Shown one piece after another: positions 45,047-56,012 of a stretch of DNA of 64,000 nucleotides. The stretch's first letter is position 1, and each line of letters starts with the position of its first letter. This stretch comes from Candidatus Absconditabacterales bacterium (GTDB taxonomy: Bacteria; Patescibacteriota; Gracilibacteria; Absconditabacterales; Absconditicoccaceae). The translations under genes were made by a program, and so were the position numbers. The DNA is taken from contig JANWWO010000001.1 in assembly GCA_025057375.1 (NCBI GenBank), positions 83,361 through 147,360 on the forward strand, in the 5' to 3' direction. The notes under the pieces were generated by a model that worked only from the letters and a program-made list of their open reading frames with translations, was not told the origin of the DNA and ran no database searches.

Positions 45047-45697
45047 ATGTTTCTCCTGCTCGAAGACGACAACCTCCTTGGGTCTATGATGGTCCAGCGA
45101 TTTTCTGATCAATGATATACACTTCACCGAACCCAAACCATTGCTCAAGCCAAGCTCCTTCTTACTCGTCATCATCAGGGCATCACTGGCATCATTCTTG
45201 ATCGGCATCTTCCTGATGGAGAAGGAATCAGCCTAGTCCCATGGATCAAACATCATATTCATCATCACATCCCTATCATCATGCTCACCTCTCGTACACA
45301 GATAGATGACACCCTCCAATGATTTGCTGCTGGCGTGGATGATTATATGGGTAAACCGTTTGATCTCAGAGAACTACTTGCGCGTCTACGCGCACGCCAA
45401 CAGCATCAAGGAGACACTTTTGTCAGTGGTGATTTTCGCTGTCATCTCAAATCAAAAACTGCCTCCTACCAAGAAAAAGAAGTCTCACTGACTGCCCACG
45501 AACGATATGCTCTCGAACTATTATGCAATCATCAAGGTGACGTTGTACATAGATCATCCCTGATTGATACTATTTGGTGAGGAGAAAACCGGGATGCCGA
45601 AAATAATCTCGATGTCCTCATTGCCTGATTGAGAAAAAAAATTGGGAAAGAAACAATTGTGACGATAAGAGGGATATGATATAAAATCCCTCGCTAA
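45047..45697 (+). CDS. OmpR-family response regulator
   Basis: 216 residues. The receiver domain has LLLEDDNLL (acidic pair), IILDRHLPDGEG (phospho-Asp), IIMLTSR (Thr) and YMGKPFDLRELLARL (Lys). The winged-helix output domain has SLTAHE-(CGA)-YALELLCNHQGDVVHRSSL, where OmpR proteins have LTxxE followed by an aromatic residue, so CGA=Trp fits and Arg does not. GLRKKIGKETIVTIRGIGYKI completes it. Probable partner of the kinase at 43088. Confidence 0.92.
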
Positions 45698-45774
45698 AAC
45701 ACCGAATATCTGTCAGTATCGTTTTTCTCTACACTATATACCAATATACATATTTTTTCATCATCTTTTATCAC

Positions 45775-46137
45775 ATGAATCTCCTCGAGGATTTCCACTC
45801 TTTTTTCTCCATTCCTGTTCTTCATGCACGCAATCTCCTCCACGATCCAACTGTTCGTCTGATCGATATTCGTACACCATACGAACGAACTGACACAGGC
45901 ATCATTCCCTGATCACTCCTCCTTGATTTCTCGAATCCTACCTTTGAACACGCAATCAAAAAACTAGATCCTAACTATCACTACCTCCTGATCTGCCGTT
46001 CTGCATCTAGAACAAAACTTGCTCGTCAACTCATGCGTGACCAGTGACTCATTGCAAACGACATCGCAGGCGGTATCATCAAACGACCAGACCCACTTTC
46101 TCCCTATCCATCGTCAACATGCAACAAACAACCATAG
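45775..46137 (+). CDS. Rhodanese-like sulfurtransferase
   Basis: 120 residues. LIDIRTPYE-(CGA)-TDTGIIPGSLLLDF, active-site loop LLICRSASRTKLARQL, and the end AGGIIK-(CGA). Rhodaneses carry an aromatic residue after the first E and end in GGxxxW, so both CGA codons (45886-45888 and 46084-46086) fall on aromatic sites; the second is the conserved Trp. It moves sulfane sulfur on the Cys of CRSASR. Confidence 0.9.
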
Positions 46138-46269
46138 AACAACTACGATACATCATAGCATTCATGACACCTCTATCCTCGCAACGACAATGGTCATAAT
46201 ATCCTCTTGCAAATCAAACAAAAACCACTATGATGCATCATACAGATTTTGTTTTATTTCTTTCTTCTC

Positions 46270-46746
46270 ATGATACAACGACTTATCACAACACGAAAAA
46301 CCTCGTCATGACTAACACGTATCATCACTGTAATCAGAATCATCCTCGGTACAATGATGATATCTTATGGGTATAGTAAATTTTTTGCATGACCAGAGAG
46401 ACGAGCAGTACTTGGCGAAAATATGGCAATGCTTGGGATAACGGAAGGATTTGTCATCTGGTGATTTCTTGCCGCCTTTGCAGAATTTGTATGAGGAATG
46501 TTATTGATTCTTTGATTATTCACAAGAGCTGCAGCAAGTATGATTTCGTTTACCTTTGTCATTATCCTCATCGTTCAATGACAAAGACTGGGAGCAAATC
46601 CAGAAAGACTCTTTGCACTAACAAAATTTATCGAAATTCTTTTTTATCTATATAGTTCGACATACTTCGTCATCAAAGGATCATGACCACTCAGTCTTGA
46701 TACACGCTTTTGACTCTGTCTCATCGATAAACGATGCAAAAAATAA
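46270..46746 (+). CDS. DoxX-family membrane protein
   Basis: 158 residues, four hydrophobic helices. DoxX pattern: RIILGTMMISYGYSKFFAGPE, FVIWGFLAAFAEFVGGMLLI, LFTRAAASMISFTFVIIL, with a C-terminal loop. Function in the family is uncertain (redox-linked membrane proteins). The end overlaps the DCC gene by 13 bases, so the two are translationally coupled. Confidence 0.85.
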
Positions 46747-47099
46747 CCATCCTTTACGATGGCGATTGTCTTGTGTGTAGGCATTTTCAGGCATTTGCAC
46801 AGTTGAGAAAAAAACATCATCTGACACGAATTGATATCTCGACTCATCCTGAATGTGTGTCGCATTATCGTCGTTTGGGTTATAATCCTGATGCAGGAAT
46901 GATTATTGATATCGATGGTATCATTTACCATGGTACAAAGGCATTGACAATCTTGGACAGCTTGCTCGTGACTCATCGTTGGCAACGAGTACTTCATATG
47001 CTCACATATCCCTGGATCGCTTCGTTTGTCTATCCTCTCCTCCTCAGCATCAGACGGTTCCTAAAAAAACTCCGTCGCTTACACTCCCGTGATTCATAA
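46734..47099 (+). CDS. DCC-family thiol-disulfide oxidoreductase-like protein (DUF393)
   Basis: 121 residues without UGA. It opens KITILYDGDCLVCRHFQAF, the DxxCxxC motif that names the family, then LTRIDISTHPE and GMIIDIDGIIYHGTKAL. The C-terminal half is amphipathic and basic. Family members are predicted disulfide exchange proteins. It overlaps doxX by 13 bases, a common partnership. Confidence 0.88.
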   Translation: MQKITILYDGDCLVCRHFQAFAQLRKKHHLTRIDISTHPECVSHYRRLGYNPDAGMIIDIDGIIYHGTKALTILDSLLVTHRWQRVLHMLTYPWIASFVYPLLLSIRRFLKKLRRLHSRDS

Positions 47100-47142
47100 T
47101 CATATGTAAACCAGTCCTGTTTTTTATTGTTGCTCATTTCTT

Positions 47143-48010
47143 ATGCTCTATTTTCTTCTTCTTTTGACAATAATTCTGATGTGATGTACACTATCACCCA
47201 CTATCCACAACACACCAACATCTTCATGATCAGATATCCAAAATCAATCATGAACGATGCAAACTTGAGATACAAGCTCATTTGACACACTCCACGCCAA
47301 TGACATGGAACATAGAGACCACACTGCATCAACAACCACAGGCACTGTCTCAGCCCTTGCACTACTCCAACCAACAAATCCTCGTCCAATTAGTGAAATG
47401 ATGGTAGAATATAGTGAAGGTGTAGAAGGATTTCTCGTGTACAATCCTGATGATAGCGCTGCAACGTCTATTATTATGATCCACGAACGATGGGGACTCA
47501 ATGATCATATCAAAGACATGGCTCGCGTTCTTGCACAAAATGGCTACACCGTCCTCGCAGTTGATCTCTATCGTGGACAAGTCGCCACGACGCGTAGAAG
47601 CAATGAGGCTGAGTAGATGACTTGACCAAACTGGTGCTCTCGCCCAACTTCTCGACGCAGAACAATTTCTCAGAGCATATGGACAACATGTTGTCTCCTT
47701 TGGTCGATGTATGGGATGAGCTCAATCTCTCAATCTCTCTCTGGCTTCTGACACACTTGATGGGACAATTATCTACTATGGAAGACTGGTCGATGACGCT
47801 ACCCGTCTCTCATCCATCAATACCCCACTACTCGGTATCTTTGCAGAAAATGACAGCGGTATTCCTCCCTCAGCTGTCTATGCGTTCCAATCTTGACTTG
47901 ACCAAGCAGGTATCACCGACTATGATATCACCATCTATCCAAATACTGACCACGCATTCGCAAATCCAACGGGTGACAACTATGCACCCGACGCAACCCG
48001 TGATGCATAG
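47143..48010 (+). pseudogene. Dienelactone hydrolase-family lipoprotein, frameshifted
   Basis: Lipobox LMGC (Gly from UGA) after a hydrophobic leader. The first frame has SIIMIHE-(CGA)-WGLNDHIKDMARVLAQ, matching the family HEWWGLNDHI, and VLAVDLYRGQ, but stops at TAG 47614-47616 after a one-base loss near 47595. The second frame continues AMRLSRGLDQ, VVSFG-(CGA)-CMGGAQSL (family GWCMGG, nucleophile Cys), LLGIFAENDSG and TDHAFAN (Asp and His of the triad). All catalytic parts exist, so a single indel or an assembly error separates it from an active enzyme. Confidence 0.8.
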
Positions 48011-48134
48011 AGCAAAACGCTGGAATTTCTCGCACAATTTACAGAATAAGAAGCACAATTCATAAGAAAAAACAGTCACCACAAACCCAATGTCAATATT
48101 GTCAGTCTCTTTTTTATTTTTTGTTGCTCTAACC

Positions 48135-48410
48135 ATGAAATGTCCTGTTTGTACTGATACCAACCTCATCATGACTGATCGTCAATGAATAGAAATCGAC
48201 TATTGCCCCAGGTGTCGTGGCGTCTGGCTTGATCGTGGCGAACTTGATAAGCTGATTGAGCGCTCTACACAGATACCAATGCACACACCAATTCAATCAC
48301 CAATGTCTTGATCACACACTTATCCACAGCAACAATGACATCACCACCCTCATCATCCTCACAAAAAAGAATCACGAATGAGTGAGATATTCGATTTTGA
48401 TATCTTTTAA
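48135..48410 (+). CDS. Zinc-ribbon protein (zf-TFIIB type)
   Basis: 91 residues. MKCPVCTDTNLIMTD, then IEIDYCPRCRGVWLDRGELD is the TFIIB-like zinc ribbon found in many small bacterial proteins (CxxC...CxxCxGxWLDxGEL). The C-terminal part is rich in His, Gln and Pro. Function unknown. Followed by a terminator. Confidence 0.9.
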
Positions 48411-48418
48411 AGAAAAAA

Positions 48419-48449
48419 GACTGACTGCACGCTGCGGTCGGTTTTTTTT
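48419..48449 (+). terminator. Rho-independent terminator
   Basis: GACTG and CGGTC pair (one G-T pair) around an 11-base loop, followed by GG and eight T. Confidence 0.7.
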
Positions 48450-48570
48450 GATTTAATATTATCAAAAGTGTAGCTTATGCGATGTAAAATACATGAAGAA
48501 TAGAGTTTTTTTCTATTTTTTTTGAGTCATCTATGAATTACCTTTCATGTGAAATGAAAGAGTTTTCACG

Positions 48571-49119
48571 CTAATCCATGTGGTCCACTTTGGTATCTCT
48601 CAATGTGCGATCAATAAGCAAGACAACAATGAGAGATTTCATTTTCATGAATAGAATACTAATCATAGTCTTCTCTGAATACAATACTTGTTCCCTGTGT
48701 CATGTACGCATTCTTCGTTGAAAAAAAATTTTTGTATTTTTTATCTTGCTTGTAGAGTGTAGATCTAAACGTTTCTTTATTCGTATGAGAGCATATCACC
48801 AATCTTTTTCAATTCTTTGTATGGCTTGAGTGTTAGTTTTTTTGTGATAAATCTTCTTACGATTGATGCATAATGAAAATAACACATGATAAGGATATTG
48901 ATGAATACCTACAATAATGATTTTTTATCATTACAATTCCTATACAACACGATCCCACGTATAATTTAGCATTAATTGTGACGGTAGTGTATGGATTGCT
49001 TCTATCAATGCATATGTTTCATGAAAAACACCATGATAGTGTATGATCTTGTGTACCAATGTCTGTGAAGACAATCTGTCACCACATTTTTTAACACTAC
49101 ATCATATCGATACACACAT
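48571..49119 (-). pseudogene. Remnant of an unidentified gene
   Basis: One minus-strand frame gives coding-like sequence (SSQTLVHKIIHYHGVFHETY, LIEAIHTLPSQLMLNYTWDR), then TAG, TAA and TAA within seven codons. The same frame then runs open for 110 codons (IIIVGIHQYPYHVLFSL, TQAIQRIEKDWGYALIWIKK) to TAG 48571-48573. The two halves in one frame suggest a decayed gene. I cannot name it. Intergenic or two tiny genes are alternatives. Confidence 0.35.
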
Positions 49120-49184
49120 CACCTGATGAAGGCTCAACTTTTTTTACATTGCATAATCAAAATGTTTGCCATCAATGAGTGAGA

Positions 49185-49406
49185 TTATAGATTGGTAATT
49201 GTAGGTATGGTAGCTGAGACATAAATGAGACAGAGAATAACGTGAGAGGCAATAAGGAGAACGACGAGCGTGATGAATGAAAACGTGAGATTTGAACATA
49301 TGATCGTGCGTTCAATCAAAGAAGATGTTTGGAGAATAAAAAAGTAGGGAAATCGCCAAGCATCATAATGAGACAAAAAAGATGATTTATAATAGTCTGT
49401 TTTGGA
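49185..49406 (-). CDS. Possible short membrane peptide
   Basis: An open frame between two TAA codons reads HYDAWRFPYFFILQTSSLIE and then a hydrophobic helix (FITLVVLLIASHVILCLIYV). There is no ATG; only TTG 49376 could start it. It lies just downstream of the Memo-CapA gene on the same strand. It may be the decayed end of something larger. Confidence 0.25.
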   Translation of the reverse strand, partial: SKTDYYKSSFLSHYDAWRFPYFFILQTSSLIERTIICSNLTFSFITLVVLLIASHVILCLIYVSATIPTITNL

Positions 49407-49426
49407 TTACAATGCAAGAGATTATT

Positions 49427-51115
49427 TTATCTTTTGTGTACTGATGCTTTGTCCCGGTTATCATATCGAGCATATGTTTTGGTTGGTGTCCGTATGAGGT
49501 GCAACATAGCACCTGTTTGTGTTCCGTCAATATCTTGATCAAACAAAAAATTTCCCAAACTATAAGCAATAGGTTTGCCTTGATACCATTCGATTTCTTG
49601 GACAATATGAGGATGATGTCAGATAATGACGTCTACACCACAATCAATGAGTTTGTGGGCAGTATGTCTTTGTGCCATAGTAATTGCTTGATATTCAAGT
49701 CCTCGATGGATAGAAACAATATGAACACTTGGATCAGTTGCTATTTTTTTGCATAGGTTATCAATATTGTCACGAATAATAGTTTGATCGATTCATCGGA
49801 TGCTGATAGGGATACCTCTAATTGTTTTTTTGAGAGGAAAAAAATCCTGACCGACTCATTGTCATACTGTGTTCATAGCGTGCTTTTTCAGCCAGTCTCT
49901 AGTATATAGACTGTCGATGAGGGCGTGATTATTTGATACAGATACGACATTAAATCAAAGATCTTTTCGTCGAGGGATCCAAGATTCGTCACTACACAAG
50001 CGAATAGTATTTCACGATGATGGATTACACTTTTGTCATGATCCAATCAATGCTGTTTCCATATTCATTCCTACAATATCAATACCATTAAGGAGACGGT
50101 GACGATATCATTTGAGATTGTTATTGGGGTTACGTTGTTGATAAAAATCACGAAAAAAATTGTTTCTTTGCTTTGGTGTTGAGAGTTTTGATGCGACTCA
50201 TCTTGTTCGCATGGTATCTCCCACTCGAGTCAATGTAAATCATGATGAATCAATATTTGAAAATATATCATCATCTGTCTCATCATTCTCTCGTTTAGTT
50301 GTCATTGTATGTTTTTTTTCTTGTCATTGATTGTCTGTTTTTTCAAATGACCAAAATTGTCTTGATGTACTATTTCGTCCGTTATCAGAAAAATCACGAA
50401 ACCAGAGGATTGGTTCTGCGTTGTAGGAACGTGCAAGTGCTATAATTATCATAAGACAAGAAGGACAATCAATTTCGAGATTTTTAACTGTATCTCGTGT
50501 ACTATGTTGATCTTTGGTTACAAAGAATGTTGTAGCATCGTGAATTTTTGCTCGATTATGTGGAACATAATGAGAATAGTCAATTGATCAAATCACTCGT
50601 GTATTGGGATGATCGAGAAGATAAGACTTAAGTAACTCAATTGTTTGATGAGGATTGTGATCGGAAAGAATCAGAGGGATAAGTGGTATATTTGGATAAC
50701 GTTTGTGAATTCGTGCAAGATGCTCTCCAATCCCATGATCACGGATATACCATCATGATCATTTGGGCACGACAAAATCGTCACTTATTGCATAAACAAA
50801 AGGACCAAATCATGATCATACATGTGTTCTTTTTGTGCGTCGTGGATTTATCATTGGATGACAAATAGTACGATAACAACCATCAATAGTGTCGTAAATT
50901 GATTCCACAGATGCGATTCCGCTATCAAAATGATTTGGTGAGAGGATAATAATTGCCTGTGGTGTTGGTTTATTTTTAGTCCAGTGATCAAGAAACTCTG
51001 AGACAACATATCAGTGTCGCATAAAGTGTGGCAGGATAGCAAATGACGGTGTTGGTTGCAAGACTGTGGCGTTGCATCGTAATCATAAGAGCATACAAAA
51101 CAGTCTCATCAGCAT
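49427..51115 (-). CDS. Memo-like (AmmeMemoRadiSam protein B) and CapA domain fusion
   Basis: 562 residues. The N-terminal half resembles Memo-type proteins: AILPHF near the start, IIILSPNHFDSG, GIGEHLA (EHxxE region), IDYSHYVPHN (SxDFSHY box), CPSCLMIIIALARSYNAEP. After a linker (about 275-300) a CapA/poly-gamma-glutamate-synthesis phosphoesterase-like domain follows: VGDTM near its start, VSVSNNHALIDS, HIVSIH-(CGA)-GLEY (family HWG), CGVDVIIGHHPHIVQEIE, AYSLGNFLFDQ. The leader (MLMRLFCMLLGL) suggests export. The CGA at HWG (49703-49705) supports CGA=Trp. Role unknown; CapA-like enzymes are linked to surface polymers. Confidence 0.82.
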
Positions 51116-51200
51116 TATTATCGAAGTATAAAAAGATTTTTTATTTTACCATATTCACATGTTTAAATTGTTCAGAAATGTCGTCACACAAAGCATTACT

Positions 51201-53669
51201 TTATCTGAGATTAATCAACGCTTTGAGCGGTACACCAAGAAGATCTCGATGCTGTGCCTTGGTCAGTGTTGGTATTTTTTCTTGTCGTTCATCATCTGTT
51301 AATCTTCCTGCCTTAGGCTTGATATGAGGATTGTTGTCATAAAATTCTTGATAACGGTAAATGGGTCCAAGAACCACCCTTGAACCATTTTGGTCATTGA
51401 TAGCAACCGCAATTATCATAGGTTTCCCAAGTCATACATAGAGAGGTCAATCGTTTTCAGAATTGAAAATATCAGCGATAATTGATGTGCGTCTTTCTTT
51501 GAGGAGTGGTTGTCCTATCAGTTTTTGTTTACTCAAAAGCAGCGACAGACGATCATACATAAGTCTAAGTGATTCAAACTCTTGATCTGTTCGTTGTATA
51601 CCAGCAACTTGTTTTTTGGTCAAAGAAATAACATCATTCATCACTTTTTCGAATTCAAAAAATCTATCAGATTTGAAAAAAGCATTTGTGTTTTGTATCA
51701 AAAGCAAAAGTTTTTCCATCAAAACAACATTAGGTTCAATATATCCTTTGGGGACGGGGAGAGATGGAGGAAGAATATCTATAACACAACTGTTTCATCA
51801 CCCTCCCACTTCTGCATACGCTTGTTTAACATATAGAAGCGTTGCGTGTTTGAGTTCTGCATAACTTCCCATCATCGTATTTAATTCTTTGACTTTGTAC
51901 CAAAAATCATTTTGGAAATATGGCTGATTGCTATTTTTTCTTGGTGTTTTGGCAAAAGTAAGGGTTTGGAGCCATTGCGAATAGATATTTTTGTTCAAAT
52001 CAAGTGTTTTGGTCATCGCATCAACATCTGCTTGGTATCATGCTGTAATCCAATAAGAGAGTTGTTGTGGTGTGGCGTTGTTTTTTTTCATCCATGCTCC
52101 AACTGCTCCACGAGCAAAAACGTCATTTGGATCGAGGATAGCAGGGATAATCATTGCTGTTTGTTTAGGCATTTTATATTCGCTTTCTTTTTCTGCTTCT
52201 CCTGCTGTCATCAAATCAAAAAGCCATGAATCGAGGGTAAATTTTTCACCAAAAACGACAAATCAGTCTGTTTGTTGTTTTGCTTCTTTTTCTGTAACTG
52301 TTTGCATTCAAGGAGCAAGATAACTTGTGGAGATAATTTTTTGAGGTCTTAATTTACTAAGCTCTGTTATGATGTTTTGATCGATAGAAATTGTTGATGG
52401 ATTTTTTCGTCATTGTTTTTCCCAAAATCATTTGAGATCTGCGATCGTTGTATCATCGTCGTCGCCAATAAGATACGTGATTGCTTTATGAAAATCTTGG
52501 AAAGATTGCCACTGACTGCCTTGCAGGTTATGTGCAAGTAAAAGTGCTGCGTGTGCAAGCTCTGGGCGAGAATAATAAAATTTGTGTCTCATCAAACTTT
52601 TCATTGCTATGAAATAAGTGCGAAGAAGAGAAGAACGTGTATAATGACTTCTTGGGACAAATTGCGTATAGTCCTGAAATATTGCTACATCATCATTGAT
52701 CGGACCAAAGTATTCCATTAAATCTTGTGATCAATCACTAATACTTCCATCAAGCATATTTTTGAGTGCCATTTGCGCACGTTCTTGTATGTCTTGTGGA
52801 AGTTGTGCTATGATTTTTTTGCTACGATTGGTTATTTCTTTAGTGATTTCATCAGCTGTCATATCTTCTCATGTATCAGTATAATAATCAAGGAGGGTTT
52901 TTTGTGGGATGAGAACACTATGAGGAAGCGCCCAATATGCCATAAGAAAACCATAAATTTTTTTGGTTGTAGGACTTTTCTCTGCGTTATAGAGTTTTTT
53001 GGTTTCTTCAAATTGTGATGCGACGAGTGATGCTATGACTTCTCTTGCGTTTGATTCTTCCCATTCTTGAAGATGATTGGAAAAAAGCTTGTAATAAGTA
53101 TGCATCAAGGTATCTGTGGTGAGAAATAGGGTATTGTATGGATATCTTTTATATTCCTCTTTTTCTCATCAAATTGATGCCATAACACCATTTCGTTCTG
53201 TTTCATATTTGTTCGACTCAGAAAGTGTATCTGCTGGCTGTGTATAATCCATTGATGCATTGGTAAGTGTTGAATTTTCATCTGGTTCAAAAACAAACCA
53301 TCCACGTGTACGAAGGAGATTTTCTTGATGAGGAAGAAATGTTTGACCAAATCACTGTCATTGATAGCGAGACGTGAAGGTGATTCCATTCTGCAATTGA
53401 GTTAGTGAGTATGTTTTTTCTTCTGAGACATTATATCCATCAAAAATTTTGACATTCTTATCGCATCCTCAATTTTTGAGTTCTTTGATTTGTTCTGGTG
53501 TAGCTGTGAATTTGGTTGATCGTTCTTTGTTATAACCGTTTTTGATTGCATCCCAATTTTCTAATGATTCAAAGCTAGGCTTGGTCATAGATTGAGCAAT
53601 AGTGTGAGCAGGAGTGATAACGAGAGATAATACCATTATCATGGCTATAAGAAGAATGAATAGATGCAT
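51201..53669 (-). CDS. Exported DUF3160 protein
   Basis: 822 residues, all in one frame. Signal peptide (MHLFILLIAMIMVLSLVITPAHT). DUF3160 marks: LFLTTDTLMHTYYKLFSNHL, GFVVFGEKFTLDSWLFDLMT, ARGAVGAWM, LKHATLLYVKQAYAEVGGG (three Gly, two from UGA), and near the end MIIAVAINDQNGSRVVLGPI. The family is large, exported and of unknown function, common in CPR and some archaea. It sits 85 bases upstream of the Memo-CapA gene on the same strand. Confidence 0.88.
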
Positions 53670-54418
53670 AACGAGAAAAAAATAAAAAATAAAAAGAACT
53701 TGACTAGGAAACGGAAATAATTACATATGCTTTCATCGTACAGAAAAATTTCGAAACAAAGGTGAAAACACTCTTGCACAAAATTCTTGAACATTGTGTA
53801 GTTGACGTGACAGCGTACAACGAGTATACAAAACTTGATCAGTACACAGACACATCATTAAGAGAGATGTTACAGACATTACAACCTCTTTTAAGAGAAA
53901 AAACTGCAGATTGTCGTGGAATGAGTATAACGTAAAAAGACATTTTTGCAAGACATTTTGTAACGAAACTTTAAAATACAGACATTTTTAATTCTATAAT
54001 CATTATAATATACAACAATCATAACGTATCCTAACAAAGTGAAACATACATGAATCAATCATGGTGCAATCACTAAAAGAAAAGATGAAAGAAAAAGTTG
54101 CCAGTATATGCAACATTACAAAATACCGTATCATCTATGCCAAGAAAAATAAGAGAATTTCCATGTGAGGTGATAACAGGTATTCGATACCCGATACCAT
54201 AGATAAACAAAATATAGGTTATATGCCAAGGTACAAACACAACAATACGTACTTGAATGTGTAAACATTATTTATGGTTTTTATCATTTTTTCTCAGATA
54301 TTTGATGTAAGTTAGGTACGACCTTGTTTGTAAACAAATATTCTATCATATTGTTTGTATTCAATAAATTTTGCATCGTTTCGTACACATCAAAGATTTA
54401 CTTTCCCCTTCCTCCTTT
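53670..54418. other. Intergenic region without a confident gene
   Basis: AT-rich region between divergent genes. Two weak candidates: a minus frame of 76 codons (53721-53951, MQKCLFTLYSFHDN..., one UGA, Cys-rich) and a plus frame of 67 codons (54061-54264, MVQSLKEKMKEKVASICN..., one UGA). Neither matches a family. TATAAT-like boxes occur on both strands near 54000. Confidence 0.4.
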
Positions 54419-55909
54419 ATGCCCAAATTACCCAAAAAACAACCCCGACACATCTCCCTCTCCTCCCTCACCTACACTATTGACCAAAACAGTATTCTTG
54501 ACAATCTTACGCTCTCCCTTCTCCATCACAAAACGCCAGTCGTGGGAATAATTGGGTATAATGGTGCTGGGAAATCAACACTTGCAAAAATCCTGAGTGG
54601 ACAGCTCAAAGCATCAGGAAACATCTATATCAATGGCGATGTAGGATATATGCAACAAGAATGGGAAATTCCTGACACGGTGAGCGTCCGTGCGTATTTA
54701 TCCAATTTTATCGAGGGTGACCGAGAAGAATACAAAATCATCGCTATCCTAGACGAACTCAATCTTGATTCTGACTGTATGGACCAGATGATCGGGACGA
54801 TGTCTTGATGACAAAAACGCAAAATCCAACTCGCAAAACTCATCCTCCAAGACAAAACCATCCTCATCATGGATGAACCGACCAACCATATCGACCACCA
54901 GACCAAACAGCGACTTGCAGAATGGATCACAACAGCGTCAGACAGGATATTTTTTCTTGTGATTTCACACGATAGAGATTTTCTCAATGATATTGCACAT
55001 GCGATTGTGGAAATTCATAATGGGAAGGCTGTGATGTACGAAGGGAATTATGATACCTACACCATACAAAGAGCAATCAATGATCAAAGCCAGCAACGCC
55101 AATTTGCAGAATACGAAAAAAAGAGAAAAAAAATGGAAGCATGGATTGCGACGATGCAAGAGCGTGCATCTCGTGTGGACAACCCTACCCTTGGGCGTCT
55201 CATCCAAGCCAGGAAAAAAATATATGAGAGAGAAATTGTGGGAAAAGCGATCGCCAAACCTGATGACTATACAGGATTGAAGATTGAGATTGGAGTCAAA
55301 AAATCACATCACCATCGTCTCTGTGAACGAACCAACCAAGACATCATCCAGCCAGATAGTGGAGAAATCTTGATCAAACAGTGTTCTGCGACCATCTACC
55401 AATGACAAAAAATCCTGCTTTCCTGACCAAACGGGACAGGCAAGACGACATTGATCAAACGGCTCCTGCGTCACGAGCACATGGACTATCGATCACCCCA
55501 ACTCGATATCGGAATTTGTGACCAACACATGACTGCAATGAATATAGACATCACGGTCAGTGATTTTCTGATCGAATTGCATCAATTGGTACGTTTTGGG
55601 CCTGAAGTGCTTAATCGTATTGCTGACCAGTATCGTCTGCGTGACCAACTCCGTACCAGACTCAAAAACCTCTCCCATGGCCAAAAAGTCCGTCTCCGAT
55701 TTGCTCAACTTGCACGCAAAACCTACAATCTCCTCATCCTCGACGAACCCACCAACCACCTCGATATCCCCACCAAAGAACGTATTGAAGAAGCATTGAG
55801 ACAGTATACGGGGGCGATTGTGGTAGTGTCGCATGATAGCTATTTTGTACGTGAGATTATGGTAGATACGGTATGGGAGATCAAAGACAAAAAACTCGTG
55901 GTAATGTAG
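54419..55909 (+). CDS. ABC-F family ATPase
   Basis: 496 residues, two ABC domains and no membrane part. Domain 1: Walker A GYNGAGKSTLAKIL (about 44), signature TMSGGQKRKIQLAKL with both Gly as consecutive UGA (54806-54811), Walker B ILIMDEPTNHIDH. A charged linker (EYEKKRKKMEAWIATMQER) follows. Domain 2: GPNGTGKTTLIK (about 337), signature NLSHGQKVRLRFAQL, Walker B LLILDEPTNHLD, VVVSHDSYFVRE. ABC-F proteins act on the ribosome or in antibiotic resistance. The second signature has His instead of the first Gly. Confidence 0.92.
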
Positions 55910-56012
55910 AGTGGTGATTTCTCTTGCATTGCACACAAAACTTCACTATAATCTCTTTACAAGGACGCATTGTTGATGCATCCCTCCATCTTACCTCCTA
56001 CTTGCGCTCTCT

